Below, one piece after another: positions 42,776-52,207 of a stretch of 64,000 nt of DNA. Each line of letters opens with the position of its first letter. The stretch's first letter is position 1. The position numbers were made by a program, and so were the translations under genes. Source of the DNA: DUML01 sp050949905 (lineage in GTDB: Bacteria > Bacillota > Desulfitobacteriia > Desulfitobacteriales > Syntrophobotulaceae); NCBI GenBank assembly GCA_050949905.1, contig JBMNGP010000032.1:1-64000 (forward strand), in the 5' to 3' direction. The notes beneath the pieces were generated by a model. That model ran no database searches, was not told where the DNA came from, and saw only the letters and a list, made by a program, of their open reading frames with translations.

Positions 42776-43948
42776 ATGGTCAAGAAATCCGATAAAAGGA
42801 TACTACAAGGCTTAGACTTTGGAATGGTACTGGCTCTGATCCTGCTCCTAGGAGCCAGCTTGCTTATCTTAAGCACGGCTTCAATTAATGTTTTGCCATC
42901 TGATCCCTATCATTACGTTAAGAATCAAGCTGTCTGGATTGTAACAGGGCTGCTGATAGCAGTTGTAGCCGCAGCTATAGATTATGATCATTGGCGCAAA
43001 ATTAACTGGTGGATTTATGGTCTTAATATTTTAATACTCATCCTTGTCTTTGTTATAGGGGATGCCGCTAAAGGAGCCCAGCGCTGGATTCCTGTTGTTG
43101 GCGGCTTTAAAATCCAGCCTTCGGAATTTGCCAAGGTTCTCTTGATTCTTACTTTTGCCAATTTTCTTTCTAACCGTAAGGGTAAGCTTAATAATGTCAA
43201 AGATTTTATTGTGCCGCTCTTATTTGTGCTGCCTCCTACCTTGCTGGTGTTTCTCCAGCCGGACTTGGGAACAGCCCTGGTCTTTGGCGCAATTTTTGTC
43301 GGCATGATGTTTGTAGCCGGCGCTCACCCCTTAAAGTTTGGGGCGATTATTGTGGGAACGATTACTACCGCCATTACAGCTGTTTATTTACATTTTGCGG
43401 AAAATTTACCCGGCCCCTTAAAATATTTGGAGGGCTTGCCGCTTCCCCTGGAGGACTATCAGCTAAATCGCTTGTTGGTGTTTATGAATCCGGCAGCCGA
43501 TACTTCGGGAGACGGTTATCATGTCATCCAATCCGTTTGGGCTATAGGTTCAGGAGGCCTTTGGGGTAAAGGATTCCGGGAAGGAACCCAGGGACAGTTG
43601 AATTTCCTGCCGGAGCATCATACCGACTTTATTTTTTCGGTAGTAGGTGAAGAGTTCGGTTTCATTGGCACTTCTATTCTGCTCTTTATCTTTTGCCTAT
43701 TCCTGCTCAGGATTATCAGCGTGGGGATGAAAGCCAGGGATAATTTTGGCCTGTTGATTACCGCCGGGGTTGTTTCCATGCTGGCTTTTCATATCTTAGT
43801 AAATGTCGGCATGGCTTCCGGAATTATGCCGGTCACCGGACTGCCCCTGCCTTTTATTACCTCCGGCGGCAGTTCCATGTGGGCTAATATGCTGGCGGTG
43901 GGGTTAGTATTAAGTGTCAACCTGCGCGGGGAGAGGCCGATGTTTTAA
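42776..43948 (+). CDS. rodA: Peptidoglycan glycosyltransferase RodA (SEDS family)
   Basis: A 390-residue membrane protein with about ten helices that polymerises lipid II as partner of PBP2. AKGAQRWIPVVGGFKIQPSEF (split over a loop), FLQPDLGTALVFG, GFREGTQGQLNFLPEHHTDF and GLPLPFITSGGSSM are SEDS signatures. TATAAT at 42733 and again at 42743 suggests its own promoter after the palindromic repeats. GAGG precedes the ATG. Confidence 0.94.
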   Translation: MVKKSDKRILQGLDFGMVLALILLLGASLLILSTASINVLPSDPYHYVKNQAVWIVTGLLIAVVAAAIDYDHWRKINWWIYGLNILILILVFVIGDAAKGAQRWIPVVGGFKIQPSEFAKVLLILTFANFLSNRKGKLNNVKDFIVPLLFVLPPTLLVFLQPDLGTALVFGAIFVGMMFVAGAHPLKFGAIIVGTITTAITAVYLHFAENLPGPLKYLEGLPLPLEDYQLNRLLVFMNPAADTSGDGYHVIQSVWAIGSGGLWGKGFREGTQGQLNFLPEHHTDFIFSVVGEEFGFIGTSILLFIFCLFLLRIISVGMKARDNFGLLITAGVVSMLAFHILVNVGMASGIMPVTGLPLPFITSGGSSMWANMLAVGLVLSVNLRGERPMF

Positions 43949-44044
43949 AGGCCCTCCATGGCACCGCGACATTACGTCCTCCGTGACCGTCAACCCTTGG
44001 CATGTCCTAACGCTGCGTTTTTTGTTTGCTTACGCTACGATCCC

Positions 44045-44105
44045 TTAACGCTCGTTTCTGTATTTGGTCAAGTTTATATGATGAGGAAAGCTGAAGTTGT
44101 GTTAG
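44045..44105 (+). repeat. 60-bp intergenic repeat, copy A
   Basis: TTAACGCTC, GTATTTGGTC, AGTTT, AAAGCTGAAG and GTTAG blocks recur in the same order at 56956-57014. It follows rodA; the short open frame across it looks accidental. Confidence 0.6.
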
Positions 44106-44113
44106 TATTTTTC

Positions 44114-44143
44114 AGAACACTGTTAAATAGTGTTCTTTTTTTA
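44114..44143 (+). terminator. Rho-independent terminator downstream of rodA
   Basis: Stem AGAACACT / AGTGTTCT, seven-base loop, and seven or more T. Confidence 0.85.
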
Positions 44144-44212
44144 TAGTCTTGCTCATATTTTTAAGCAAGGGTTGTCTAACAGAGAAAAACCCCTTAAAAG
44201 GTGGTGGCTAAA

Positions 44213-44965
44213 ATGAATCCCTTTGAACGTTGGGATGACTGGGAATGGGAAAAGGCTGCCCAGGAGCTTGGGCGGGATTATAGGTACCGTTACAGGGATG
44301 AGCGCGACGGCAGAGAGGACAGGCGTTATTACTACCGCAGTGAACCGTCAGGAGATTTATTAGACCGTTTCACCGGTAGTCAAAAAAGGGTAGTCTTAGC
44401 GGCGCTGCTATTTCTAACGATTGTCTTCAGTTCCAAGGGGGATGATATTGTTTCCCAAAGTGTATATTCTTTTTACCGCACTGGAATGGACGGCGGTAGC
44501 TTGTATACTGCTCTTAATTCGCTGGCTAAAGAAGCCATGGGTATTCCGCAAACAGAAGGGATGCCCGTTAATGCAGTGGTGGAAGAAATATTTTATCCGC
44601 CTGTAGCAGGGGCAGTCAAAGTTGGCTTTGAAGGTAAAAATTATTTTGGGGGAATAAGTAAAGGCATCGAAATTGAAAGCTCTTTGGGTACTCCGATACT
44701 TTGTCCGGCAGAAGGTGTTGTTCTGGAGGTGAGTGAGAACGAATTCCAGGGAACAACGGTCAGGATTAATTTTGGAGATGGCTGGGAAGGTATCCTGGGG
44801 AATTTTGGTGAAGTTGCCGTTGACCAAGGAACTCCGGTTGCGATGGGTACTAAGCTGGGAACAGTAGGAATCAAAGCCGGACACCAGAAGGCTTGGCTGT
44901 ATTTTGAACTGTTAAAAAACGGGTCAGCAGTTAATCCGCTGAATTATTTAATCCAGCATAAATAA
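44213..44965 (+). CDS. spoIVFA: SpoIVFA-like membrane protein with degenerate M23 domain
   Basis: About 250 residues: charged N-terminus, one membrane helix near residues 60-80, and a C-terminal M23/LytM fold (GIEIESSLGTPILCPAEGVV, GTPVAMGTKLGTVG). The zinc ligands are gone: the usual H-x-G-x-D is replaced by GISKGIEIE and the final HLHFE by AWLYFEL, so it cannot be an active peptidase. This, plus spoIVFB next, identifies it as SpoIVFA, which holds SpoIVFB inactive until the spore checkpoint. ATG 44213 has AAAGGTGG upstream. Confidence 0.85.
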   Translation: MNPFERWDDWEWEKAAQELGRDYRYRYRDERDGREDRRYYYRSEPSGDLLDRFTGSQKRVVLAALLFLTIVFSSKGDDIVSQSVYSFYRTGMDGGSLYTALNSLAKEAMGIPQTEGMPVNAVVEEIFYPPVAGAVKVGFEGKNYFGGISKGIEIESSLGTPILCPAEGVVLEVSENEFQGTTVRINFGDGWEGILGNFGEVAVDQGTPVAMGTKLGTVGIKAGHQKAWLYFELLKNGSAVNPLNYLIQHK

Positions 44966-45021
44966 TCTGCTTACTTCCGGCATAAGTTGTACAGAAGTAC
45001 AAGTTAGGCGGGATTGAGGAG

Positions 45022-45888
45022 ATGCAGATTAAAGGAATTAAATTAAAGATTCATCCCACATTTCTCATGCTCTTGCTGCTTTGTGCCCTTTGGGGTCAGA
45101 TAGCCAGGGCTTTTCTTGTTTTTGCCCTGGTAGTTTTCCACGAATTAGCCCATATCCTGGCAGCCAGGGGGTATGGGGTAAAAGTTCGGAGTATTGAACT
45201 ATATCCTTACGGCGGAGCAGCCGTCTTAGAAGATACTTTTGAAGGCAAAAGGAAAGATGAAGCGGTAATAGCCTTGGCTGGTCCGGCCTTTAATTTTGTT
45301 CTTTTATTCTTGGTTCAGTTTTTACGGTGGGAAGGATTGCTGGACAATACTTGGGCTTTAGAATTAGTCAAGATAAATTTTTGGCTGGCTTGTTTTAATT
45401 TAATTCCTATTCTTCCTTTGGATGGCGGCCGGATTGTCAGGGCTTTTTTTGCCCGGAGCTGCGGTTTTGTCAGGACAACTAAGTTTCTGGCTGCGGCAGG
45501 CAAGTGGCTGGGTGGTATATTCGTTGTTTTGGGTTTCTTCTTGTTGGCTTACGGCAGTTTTTTTTACGAACCGGGTCTGTTTATAGTTCTAGGGATATTC
45601 TTCTGGCTGGGCAGCGGTAAGGAATTGGCCAATGCCCGGATTGTTTTTCTCAAACAGCTCTGCCGAAAGAAGGAGCAGCTCTTAAAGCAAGGTCTGATGC
45701 CCGGCAGCTCTCTGACTGTAAGTAAGAGTACCCGGTTGGGTAAGATAATTGATGAGTTTTCCGCGGATCGCTATTGCCTGGTTAGTGTCTTGGGGGAAAA
45801 AGACAGGATCGAAAAAACCCTGAGCGAGACAGAGATTGTTCAGGGTATGCTGGAGAAGGGGCTAGATTGGAAGGTTGGCAAACTATAA
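45022..45888 (+). CDS. spoIVFB: SpoIVFB-like M50 intramembrane metalloprotease
   Basis: A 288-residue site-2 protease with several membrane helices. Zinc motif HELAH in VFHELAHILAARG (about residue 42) and the third ligand region NLIPILPLDGGRIV (about 132) are present; a CBS-like C-terminal part follows from about residue 205. In Bacillus SpoIVFB cleaves pro-sigma-K in the mother cell membrane. It sits 56 bases after spoIVFA, the same order as in Bacillus. Confidence 0.92.
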   Translation: MQIKGIKLKIHPTFLMLLLLCALWGQIARAFLVFALVVFHELAHILAARGYGVKVRSIELYPYGGAAVLEDTFEGKRKDEAVIALAGPAFNFVLLFLVQFLRWEGLLDNTWALELVKINFWLACFNLIPILPLDGGRIVRAFFARSCGFVRTTKFLAAAGKWLGGIFVVLGFFLLAYGSFFYEPGLFIVLGIFFWLGSGKELANARIVFLKQLCRKKEQLLKQGLMPGSSLTVSKSTRLGKIIDEFSADRYCLVSVLGEKDRIEKTLSETEIVQGMLEKGLDWKVGKL

Positions 45889-45940
45889 AAGGAGTGAGAA
45901 GCAGGGGTATCCGGATTTAAAAAGGGAGCACCATGAAAAA

Positions 45941-45985
45941 GGGAGCATCACAACTTTTATAGAGGCTGTGATACTCCCGTTTATT
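45941..45985. terminator. Bidirectional terminator between spoIVFB and the Mn-catalase gene
   Basis: GGGAGCATCACA and TGTGATACTCCC form a 12-base stem with a T-rich 3' side and, on the other strand, an A/T-rich flank. It serves converging genes. Confidence 0.75.
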
Positions 45986-45989
45986 ATTT

Positions 45990-46541
45990 CTAGCTTGGGG
46001 GAAAACTCATTCTATACTCTCTGATTAAGCCTCGGAAATGTTCCGGTGGTGCTCCCTGGATAATCATACCTTGGGCTTTTTCAAAAAGATGCTTGTGAAC
46101 ATCTTCCCTGGCTCCAAGGAAGCTGATCATGTCCTGCAAGCCGGGGTCATTAGTCATGGTAAAATGCAGGTTATAAAGCTGGCGGGCTCTGATTTCGGCT
46201 TCAGCATCAGCCTGGAGCATGGCGACGGGGTCAAGGCTTTGGTCAACATAGCTTAGATCCCAGGGGATTCCTTGGGAGTTGACATAACAAAGGGGAGGTC
46301 CTCCCAGTTTCTTAATGGCGACAGCAACCATTTCCATATGGCTATGTTCTTCCGCGGCAATCAGGCCTAAAAGTTCTCGGACATAGGGATTGGGCATGTT
46401 GTAACTATGGTTTAAATATTGGGTAGCCGCTGAAAATTCGCTGTCTTTACCGCCGTAGTGTTCCAACATTATTTGACCAAAGTTGGGGTCGGGTCTTTGG
46501 ACTTCGACCGGATACAACAGGCCGTTGGCATATTTAAACAT
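45990..46541 (-). CDS. CotJC-like manganese catalase family protein
   Basis: A 183-residue ferritin-like protein of the manganese catalase / spore coat CotJC family, breaking down hydrogen peroxide. Likely di-manganese ligands are in MLEHYGGKDSEFSAATQYL, AAEEHSHMEM and the C-terminal REDVHKHLFE. It is the short form, as in CotJC, not the longer true catalases. AGGAGG-like site upstream of the ATG on the minus strand. Spore or oxygen protection is the probable role in this anaerobe. Confidence 0.85.
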   Translation of the reverse strand: MFKYANGLLYPVEVQRPDPNFGQIMLEHYGGKDSEFSAATQYLNHSYNMPNPYVRELLGLIAAEEHSHMEMVAVAIKKLGGPPLCYVNSQGIPWDLSYVDQSLDPVAMLQADAEAEIRARQLYNLHFTMTNDPGLQDMISFLGAREDVHKHLFEKAQGMIIQGAPPEHFRGLIREYRMSFPPS

Positions 46542-46657
46542 AACTTTACCCTCCTCTGTGAGTAATCCTCTTGTATTATATTAAGAGGACAAAGAGGAGG
46601 TTAACCGGACTTACTTAGTTAGGAAAAATGCGGGAGCTCCTTGCGAGTGCCTTTTCC

Positions 46658-47020
46658 CTAAATATTTAAGGCGGCTGCTGGAAGAGAAGAGGGGCTAAAA
46701 CGATAATTGTTACCGATGGCCACTACTTTGTAAAAGTAAGTCAGGTTCGTAGGACATAAGTTAGTATCCCTATAGCCTGGGGTTTTTGTCGCACTAAGAA
46801 GAGAATAGGAGCCGTCATGGGAGTTGGAACGGAAAACATAGTAAAGGCAGGTGTCACTGCAAGGGTTCCAGGACAGGTCAATTTGCCCGCACTGGACACA
46901 GGTGGCAGTTAAGCCGCTTGGGGCTGACGGAGCTAAGGCTGAAGCATTACTGGGAATAAAGGCGGCTAATACCAGAAAACAGAGTACAACTGTCATGGTG
47001 ATGAGATTTGGTTTTTTCAT
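46658..47020 (-). CDS. Small secreted fibronectin type III-domain protein
   Basis: A 120-residue protein with a signal peptide (cleavage likely after SNASA, residue ~28) and a single FN3 domain: PSAPSGLTATCVQCGQIDLS, SWNPCSDTCLYYVFRS and LTYFYKVVAIG. Five Cys in a small secreted domain suggest disulfides. It has no attached enzyme domain. AAAGAGAGGGG precedes the start. Function unknown. Confidence 0.75.
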   Translation of the reverse strand: MKKPNLITMTVVLCFLVLAAFIPSNASALAPSAPSGLTATCVQCGQIDLSWNPCSDTCLYYVFRSNSHDGSYSLLSATKTPGYRDTNLCPTNLTYFYKVVAIGNNYRFSPSSLPAAALNI

Positions 47021-47385
47021 ACTTACCCCTCTCTTTCTTTAAGAGATGATTTATTGGAGTGACTTGTTGCGTAGAAATTCTTTTATCTTTGCAGCGTAAT
47101 TGTTATTCCAATTATACCACTATATGGGTAAATTTCCCAAGGAGCGAAATCCAGCGGGAGAGGGGAAAATTTTAGCTGCACTCCGATTAGAGTACAGCTA
47201 TTGCCTTTTAGAGAGAATTTTATGAGTTTTCTTGCTATTTTGGAAGGCTATATAGCTCCTTTTGCCTTGCCCGATTTTCCTATGCTATAATTATTTACCA
47301 AAGCCGGACTAAGAGGTAGCTAGGTGGAATGAAACGTAATAGTCCTTAATGCCCTTTAGTGCCTCAGAAAGGAATGACACTTAAT
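47021..47385. other. Divergent intergenic region
   Basis: Between the minus-strand FN3 gene and the radical-SAM gene. It holds an inverted repeat TAGCTGCACTC / GAGTACAGCTA (about 47173-47201) and the promoter at 47262-47291; nothing coding seen. Confidence 0.5.
47262..47291 (+). promoter_or_regulatory. Promoter of the radical-SAM gene
   Basis: TTGCCT (47262-47267), 18-base spacer and TATAAT (47286-47291). Confidence 0.5.
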
Positions 47386-49302
47386 ATGAGCGAGAAAAAC
47401 AGTGCTTGGATCCGCGAAAAAGTCGAGCGCCTTCTTCCTAAGGTAATGAAACCCGGTCGCTATGTTGGCGGGGAATGGAATGTAATACATAAAGACTGGG
47501 ATAAAACAAATGTCCACACGGCCTTTATCTTTCCTGATGTATACGAAGTCGGGATGTCCAATCTGGCTTTGCGGATTATTTATGGATTAATCAATTCTTA
47601 TGATGAATATTTATGTGAGAGAGCTTTTGCTCCTTGGCCGGATATGGAAGAGAAGCTTCAAGAGGAGGAAATTCCTCTTTATGCCTTGGAGTCCTTCCGT
47701 CCCTTAAAAGACTTCGATGTCCTGGCCTTTACTCTCCAGTACGAATTAAGTTATACCAATATCTTAAATATTTTGAGGTTGAGCGGCATACCTTTAAGGT
47801 CTGCGGACCGTAAAAAGGGTGCAGCTTTTCCGAACGTAAATTCTCAGGACGGTGAATCTGCCAGCGATTTTCCCTGGATTATTGCCGGGGGTCCCTGTGC
47901 CTATAATCCGGAACCTATTGCTCCTTTTATTGATTTCTTTTTGCTGGGGGAAGGAGAAGAGCAGTATCCCGAAGTTTTAAAGATTATTAAGGAAGGCAAA
48001 GACAGGAAGGCTGGCAAAGATGAGCTCCTCTTAAAGCTTGCAAAGCTGCCGGGAATTTATGTACCGGAGTTTTATGAGTTTGCTTATCAACCTGATGGTA
48101 CTATTGGAGAGCTCAAAGTCAGAGAAGGAATACCCAAGGTTGTCCAGAAAGCGGTGGTCAAAGATTTTGATGCTGCTTATTTTCCGGAAAAAGTAATTGT
48201 TCCTTATACGGAAGCTGTGCATGACCGGGTTATGCTGGAAGTGATGCGGGGTTGTACCCGCGGCTGCCGTTTTTGCCAGGCGGGGATGATCTACCGGCCC
48301 TTAAGGGAGCGTTCGCCGGAGAAGCTCCTGGAACAAGCTGAGAAGGCGATTGAAGCTACAGGCTATGAAGAAATTTCCCTGGTCTCTTTATCTACCAGTG
48401 ATTATTCCTGTGTCAATAGGGTTTTAGAAGAGCTGATGGCTAAAATGCAGCAAAAAGGGGTCAGTGTTTCTTTGCCTTCCTTAAGGTTGGATTCTTTTGA
48501 TGTCCAAATTGCCGAACAAGTGCAGAAGGTTCGGAAATCCGGCCTGACTTTTGCCCCGGAGGCCGGAACCCAGCGTTTAAGAGATGTGATTAATAAAGGG
48601 GTTACGGAGGAGGACTTGCTCAGAACTACAGAAGCTGCTTTTCAGGCCGGTTGGAGCAATATTAAGCTTTACTATATGATAGGACTCCCCACGGAGACTT
48701 ATGAAGACTTGGACGGGATAGTTGACCAGGCGAAGAAAGTATTGGATCTGGCTAGAAAAACAGGAAAAAGGGGAGCTAGGGTAACCGTATCCGCCAGCTC
48801 TTTTGTCCCCAAGCCGCATACTCCTTTTCAGTGGGAAGGCCAGGATCAGGCTGAAGTTTTAAAAGAAAAACAGGAATATCTCCGCCGGCGGTTGAAAGAT
48901 CAGCGCATTAAATTTCTGTATCATGATGTCAGTACCAGTTTTATGGAGGCAGTCCTCGCCCGTGGGGACCGGAGGCTGGCTGAACTTCTAGAAAAGGCCG
49001 TTTTAACAGGCTGTAAGTTTGACGGCTGGAGTGAACACTTCCGTTATGATCTCTGGCAGCAGGCTTTGGCTGAGACAGGGATTGATCCCCATTTTTATGC
49101 TAACCGTAAATTTTCCGAGGATGAAATTCTGGCTTGGGATCATTTAAGCCCCGGGGTGAGCAAGGAATTTCTCTGGGAAGAATATAAAAAAGCCCTGGCA
49201 GGGGTGGTAACACCCGATTGCCGGGGCAGATGCGGAAAATGCGGGGTTTGTCCTGATGTCGCTAAGACAGTTATGTATCGGGAAAAGCGCTTTCACAATT
49301 AA
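47386..49302 (+). CDS. B12-binding radical SAM protein, TIGR03960-type
   Basis: About 638 residues. N-terminal cobalamin-binding-like region, then the radical-SAM cluster motif CTRGCRFCQAGMIYRPLRER (Cys near residues 287-294), and a C-terminal Cys-rich CRGRCGKCGVCPDV. In Firmicutes this gene regularly precedes a DUF2344 protein and RNase G, as here; the pair is thought to act on RNA or the ribosome, but the reaction is unknown. ATG 47386 chosen for agreement with the family start; GTG 47359 and ATG 47374 are alternatives. Confidence 0.88.
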   Translation: MSEKNSAWIREKVERLLPKVMKPGRYVGGEWNVIHKDWDKTNVHTAFIFPDVYEVGMSNLALRIIYGLINSYDEYLCERAFAPWPDMEEKLQEEEIPLYALESFRPLKDFDVLAFTLQYELSYTNILNILRLSGIPLRSADRKKGAAFPNVNSQDGESASDFPWIIAGGPCAYNPEPIAPFIDFFLLGEGEEQYPEVLKIIKEGKDRKAGKDELLLKLAKLPGIYVPEFYEFAYQPDGTIGELKVREGIPKVVQKAVVKDFDAAYFPEKVIVPYTEAVHDRVMLEVMRGCTRGCRFCQAGMIYRPLRERSPEKLLEQAEKAIEATGYEEISLVSLSTSDYSCVNRVLEELMAKMQQKGVSVSLPSLRLDSFDVQIAEQVQKVRKSGLTFAPEAGTQRLRDVINKGVTEEDLLRTTEAAFQAGWSNIKLYYMIGLPTETYEDLDGIVDQAKKVLDLARKTGKRGARVTVSASSFVPKPHTPFQWEGQDQAEVLKEKQEYLRRRLKDQRIKFLYHDVSTSFMEAVLARGDRRLAELLEKAVLTGCKFDGWSEHFRYDLWQQALAETGIDPHFYANRKFSEDEILAWDHLSPGVSKEFLWEEYKKALAGVVTPDCRGRCGKCGVCPDVAKTVMYREKRFHN

Positions 49303-49310
49303 ACAGGCTG

Positions 49311-49733
49311 TCAGGTATTGCAAATAGTCTGGGCGATGCCTATGAAATATTCCGATTCCCGGATGATGTGGCGAATTACGGTTACGGCTACCGGATTCTG
49401 CTTTGTTGCCGGACTTAAATTTAAGATCTCGAATAAGTGTTTCACAAAGCGGCCGCTTTGTTCCAGGCAAAAGCTAATTAAGCGTAAAACCTCGTCTGCC
49501 AGAGCCGGTGGGACAACATAACCGGAACGGACGACAGTCTCCGTGAGCTGGACTATTTGACTGTGGGTTTTGGTTAAGACTGTTTCCCAATCTTTTAGTT
49601 CTTCGACGAATTTTCTTTCTAAATTCGGCACAATTTCTCTGATAACCACGGTGTGTTCCTGCTCCTGGCGTTTCCAGAAATTTGCTTCATCCAGCAGTCT
49701 GAGAGGCGCTTGTTCACTGTAAGAGAATTGCAT
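49311..49733 (-). CDS. DUF2935-like four-helix protein
   Basis: About 140 residues, largely helical, with EQAPLRLLDEANFWKRQEQE and HTVVIREIVPNLE; His and Glu residues are spaced as in metal-binding four-helix bundles of the DUF2935 family. The start at 49733 is fixed by AAGGAGGG eight bases upstream; two ATG codons further up are too near it. It lies on the opposite strand between two genes normally adjacent in the radical-SAM/RNase G cluster, so it is an insertion into that order. Function unknown. Confidence 0.7.
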   Translation of the reverse strand: MQFSYSEQAPLRLLDEANFWKRQEQEHTVVIREIVPNLERKFVEELKDWETVLTKTHSQIVQLTETVVRSGYVVPPALADEVLRLISFCLEQSGRFVKHLFEILNLSPATKQNPVAVTVIRHIIRESEYFIGIAQTICNT

Positions 49734-49844
49734 CTCCATATCCCTCCTTACCAAAGATATATATTATGAATCTGCTCAAAGATGCCATTGTGCAAAATAA
49801 TATAAGATAAAAGTCAATAATTTTGATGGAAAGAGGCTGTCAGA

Positions 49845-50654
49845 ATGAAAATTAGGCTGGCTTATACCAAAAAAGATCAAGCCAAATACATAGCTCATTT
49901 GGATTTAGCCCGGGTTTTTGCCAGAGCCTTACGGCGGGCTGACATTGCCGTGGCTTTTTCCGAAGGTTTTAATCCCCATCCCAAGATTGCTTTCGGCCCA
50001 CCTCTGCCGGTGGGTGTGGAAGGAGAAAAAGAGTATGTCGATATTGAACTTAAGCCCTTAAACTTTGGGAAAGAGAGAACTGGGAATAACCTGCAAGCCG
50101 GTGGTCAAAAAGAGAATAAAATACGCGAAAAAAGGGCTTGGACTCAGAATCCGGAGGAACAAAAGTATTTGGCGGAAGTTGTCCATAAACTACAAAAACA
50201 GTTGCCCAGGGGTATTGCTATCCGGGGTTATGCCCTTAAGCCTCAGGGCAGTAAGGCGATTACGGCGCTCGTCAACCTGGCGAGATATAAAACTGAAGTA
50301 CCTTTTCTGGAAGAAATCACTCCAGGGAGGCTTGAGGAAGCCTGTCAAAACTGGCTGGCTAAAGAGGAAGTTCTGGTCATCCGCCTCCAAAAGGGTAAAC
50401 AAAGCGAAAAAAATATCCGGCCTTTGGTAAAAAGGATAGATATTATATGGGGCGAAGGAGGGCGTCGGGCTACCTTCCTGTTTGATATCATAACTGGGAA
50501 CACCGGTTCGGTCCGGCCGGCGGAAGTACTGGCAAGCCTTAAAGAGCAGGAAGGCTTGCCCCTGGATCTTTCCGGAGCCCAGATTACCCGGATGGGGCTG
50601 TATTTGGAGCGGGAAAACGGGGATTTGGCAGATCCGTTGGAAGTAATAAGATAA
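49845..50654 (+). CDS. DUF2344 / TIGR03936-family radical-SAM-linked protein
   Basis: A 269-residue protein with IRLAYTKKDQAKYIAHLDLA, ARALRRADIAVAFSEGFNPH and KIAFGPPLPVGVEGEKEYVD, the conserved block of this family, usually found fused to or next to the TIGR03960 radical-SAM enzyme. A basic linker of about 35 residues (about 78-112) interrupts it. Role likely in RNA modification or ribosome assembly, but unproven. Confidence 0.88.
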   Translation: MKIRLAYTKKDQAKYIAHLDLARVFARALRRADIAVAFSEGFNPHPKIAFGPPLPVGVEGEKEYVDIELKPLNFGKERTGNNLQAGGQKENKIREKRAWTQNPEEQKYLAEVVHKLQKQLPRGIAIRGYALKPQGSKAITALVNLARYKTEVPFLEEITPGRLEEACQNWLAKEEVLVIRLQKGKQSEKNIRPLVKRIDIIWGEGGRRATFLFDIITGNTGSVRPAEVLASLKEQEGLPLDLSGAQITRMGLYLERENGDLADPLEVIR

Positions 50655-50819
50655 GCAAATAAACCCCGGAATACTATTATTTAGGTGGTAAAATACTCTC
50701 CGGCTCCACGGTATTATTAAGGTGCAAACAAAACGTCCCTGTGGCTTCGTTACGGTGGCAAACATTAAGGTGGCAAACAAAACTCCCTATGAGCGTGCTG
50801 TGGCTTAGGAAAAAGGAAG

Positions 50820-52079
50820 TTGAGCGTTTTGAAGCAAATTATCGTTACCTCTGAAAACACCTATCTTAGAGCAGCTGTCCTGGAAGAGGGCAGACTAATC
50901 GAGGTGCTCGATGATGAGCTGAAGGAAGAACGTCTGGCCGGGAATATCTATAAGGGCAAGGTTATGAATATTGTTCCGGGTATCCAGGCCGCTTTTGTAG
51001 ATATTGGCCTAGGCAAAAATGCTTTTCTTTATGCCGGCGATGTCCAAAATCCCTGGGAGGGGGAAGCCGGAAAAGTGGCAGTGAAGGCTTCCATCGAGAA
51101 CCTTTTGCATGAAGGGCAGGGAGTAGTTGTCCAAATCAGCAGAGAGCCGGTAGGAGGCAAAGGAGCCAGAGTTACCACCAAGCTTTCTTTGCCCGGGCGG
51201 TATGCAGTTCTCCTGCCCGGAAATAAGCCTTATGTGGGAATATCCCGGCAAATTAGCATGGAACAAGAAAGGATGCGCCTTTTAGAATTAGCTCTTAGGT
51301 ATAAGCCGGAGAATGCCGGGCTGATTGTTAGAACCTTGGCTGAGGGTGTCGAGGAGTCGGAATTCCAAGCTGATGTAGCAAGATTAGAGACCATTAACGA
51401 AAAGCTGCAATTACAAAGCCGCGACCCAGCCTTTGCAGGGCTGCTTTACAGCAGCAGTGATCCTTTTTCCCGGCTCTTAAGGGAAACCATTGATGAGCAA
51501 GTCGAAAAAATAATTATAGACAGCGGGGAAATGGCAGAACTCTTAAGAGAAAAACTGCGCGAAATAAAATCGGCAGCGGCGGGCAGGGTATGGACAGATT
51601 TTAAAGGAGACCTTTTTGAACGTTACCATATTACCGCTGAAATCAAAAAGGCCCTCTTACCTAAAGTTCCTTTAGCCAGCGGCGGCTATCTGGTTATTGA
51701 ACAGACGGAAGCCTTGCATGTGGTCGATGTTAATTCCGGCAAGTACATAGGAAAGAAATCGTTACAGGATACGCTTCTCCGATTAAACTTGGAAGCCGCT
51801 GAGGAGATTGCCCGCCAAATCAAGCTGCGTAATTTAAGCGGTATCATTGTCCTGGATTTTATTGATATGGAAAATAGAGAAGATTGGGAGGAGTTATTAG
51901 CCGGCTTAGAGAAATATTTCCTTCAATATAAGGTCAAAGGCAAAGTTATGGGAATTACTAATTTAGGGCTGGTGGAAGTAACCCGCAAAAAAGAAGGGCA
52001 AACTTTAAAAGCCCGCTACGCGGAGCACTGCCCCCATTGCGGAGGAAAAGGCTGGCTGGAGCGTAACTCAAGAAAATAG
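50820..52079 (+). CDS. rng: Ribonuclease G/E
   Basis: A 419-residue endoribonuclease. N-terminal S1 RNA-binding domain (GNIYKGKVMNIVPGIQAAFV, DIGLGKNAFLY), RNase-H-like and DNase-I-like catalytic regions with the magnesium residues in HVVDVNSGKY and GIIVLDFIDM, and the C-terminal zinc-link HCPHCGGKGW. Short form, lacking the RNase E scaffold tail. TTG start with AAAAGGAAG upstream. Works alongside RNase J in this genome. Confidence 0.93.
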   Translation: MSVLKQIIVTSENTYLRAAVLEEGRLIEVLDDELKEERLAGNIYKGKVMNIVPGIQAAFVDIGLGKNAFLYAGDVQNPWEGEAGKVAVKASIENLLHEGQGVVVQISREPVGGKGARVTTKLSLPGRYAVLLPGNKPYVGISRQISMEQERMRLLELALRYKPENAGLIVRTLAEGVEESEFQADVARLETINEKLQLQSRDPAFAGLLYSSSDPFSRLLRETIDEQVEKIIIDSGEMAELLREKLREIKSAAAGRVWTDFKGDLFERYHITAEIKKALLPKVPLASGGYLVIEQTEALHVVDVNSGKYIGKKSLQDTLLRLNLEAAEEIARQIKLRNLSGIIVLDFIDMENREDWEELLAGLEKYFLQYKVKGKVMGITNLGLVEVTRKKEGQTLKARYAEHCPHCGGKGWLERNSRK

Positions 52080-52207
52080 AGAGGACTTAAGCAAATAAAA
52101 ACCTAGAGCATAGAAACGACTATATTTAAAAGAAAAGCAATATAAGTTAGATATAATGGGAAATATTTGATGTCACTGCCGGCAAGTAAAAGAGGGGAGA
52201 GGGAAAA

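Noticed and set aside
43958..44146. 62-residue open frame after rodA
   Set aside because: It has no ribosome site, runs across an intergenic repeat and into a terminator, and has no recognisable motif.
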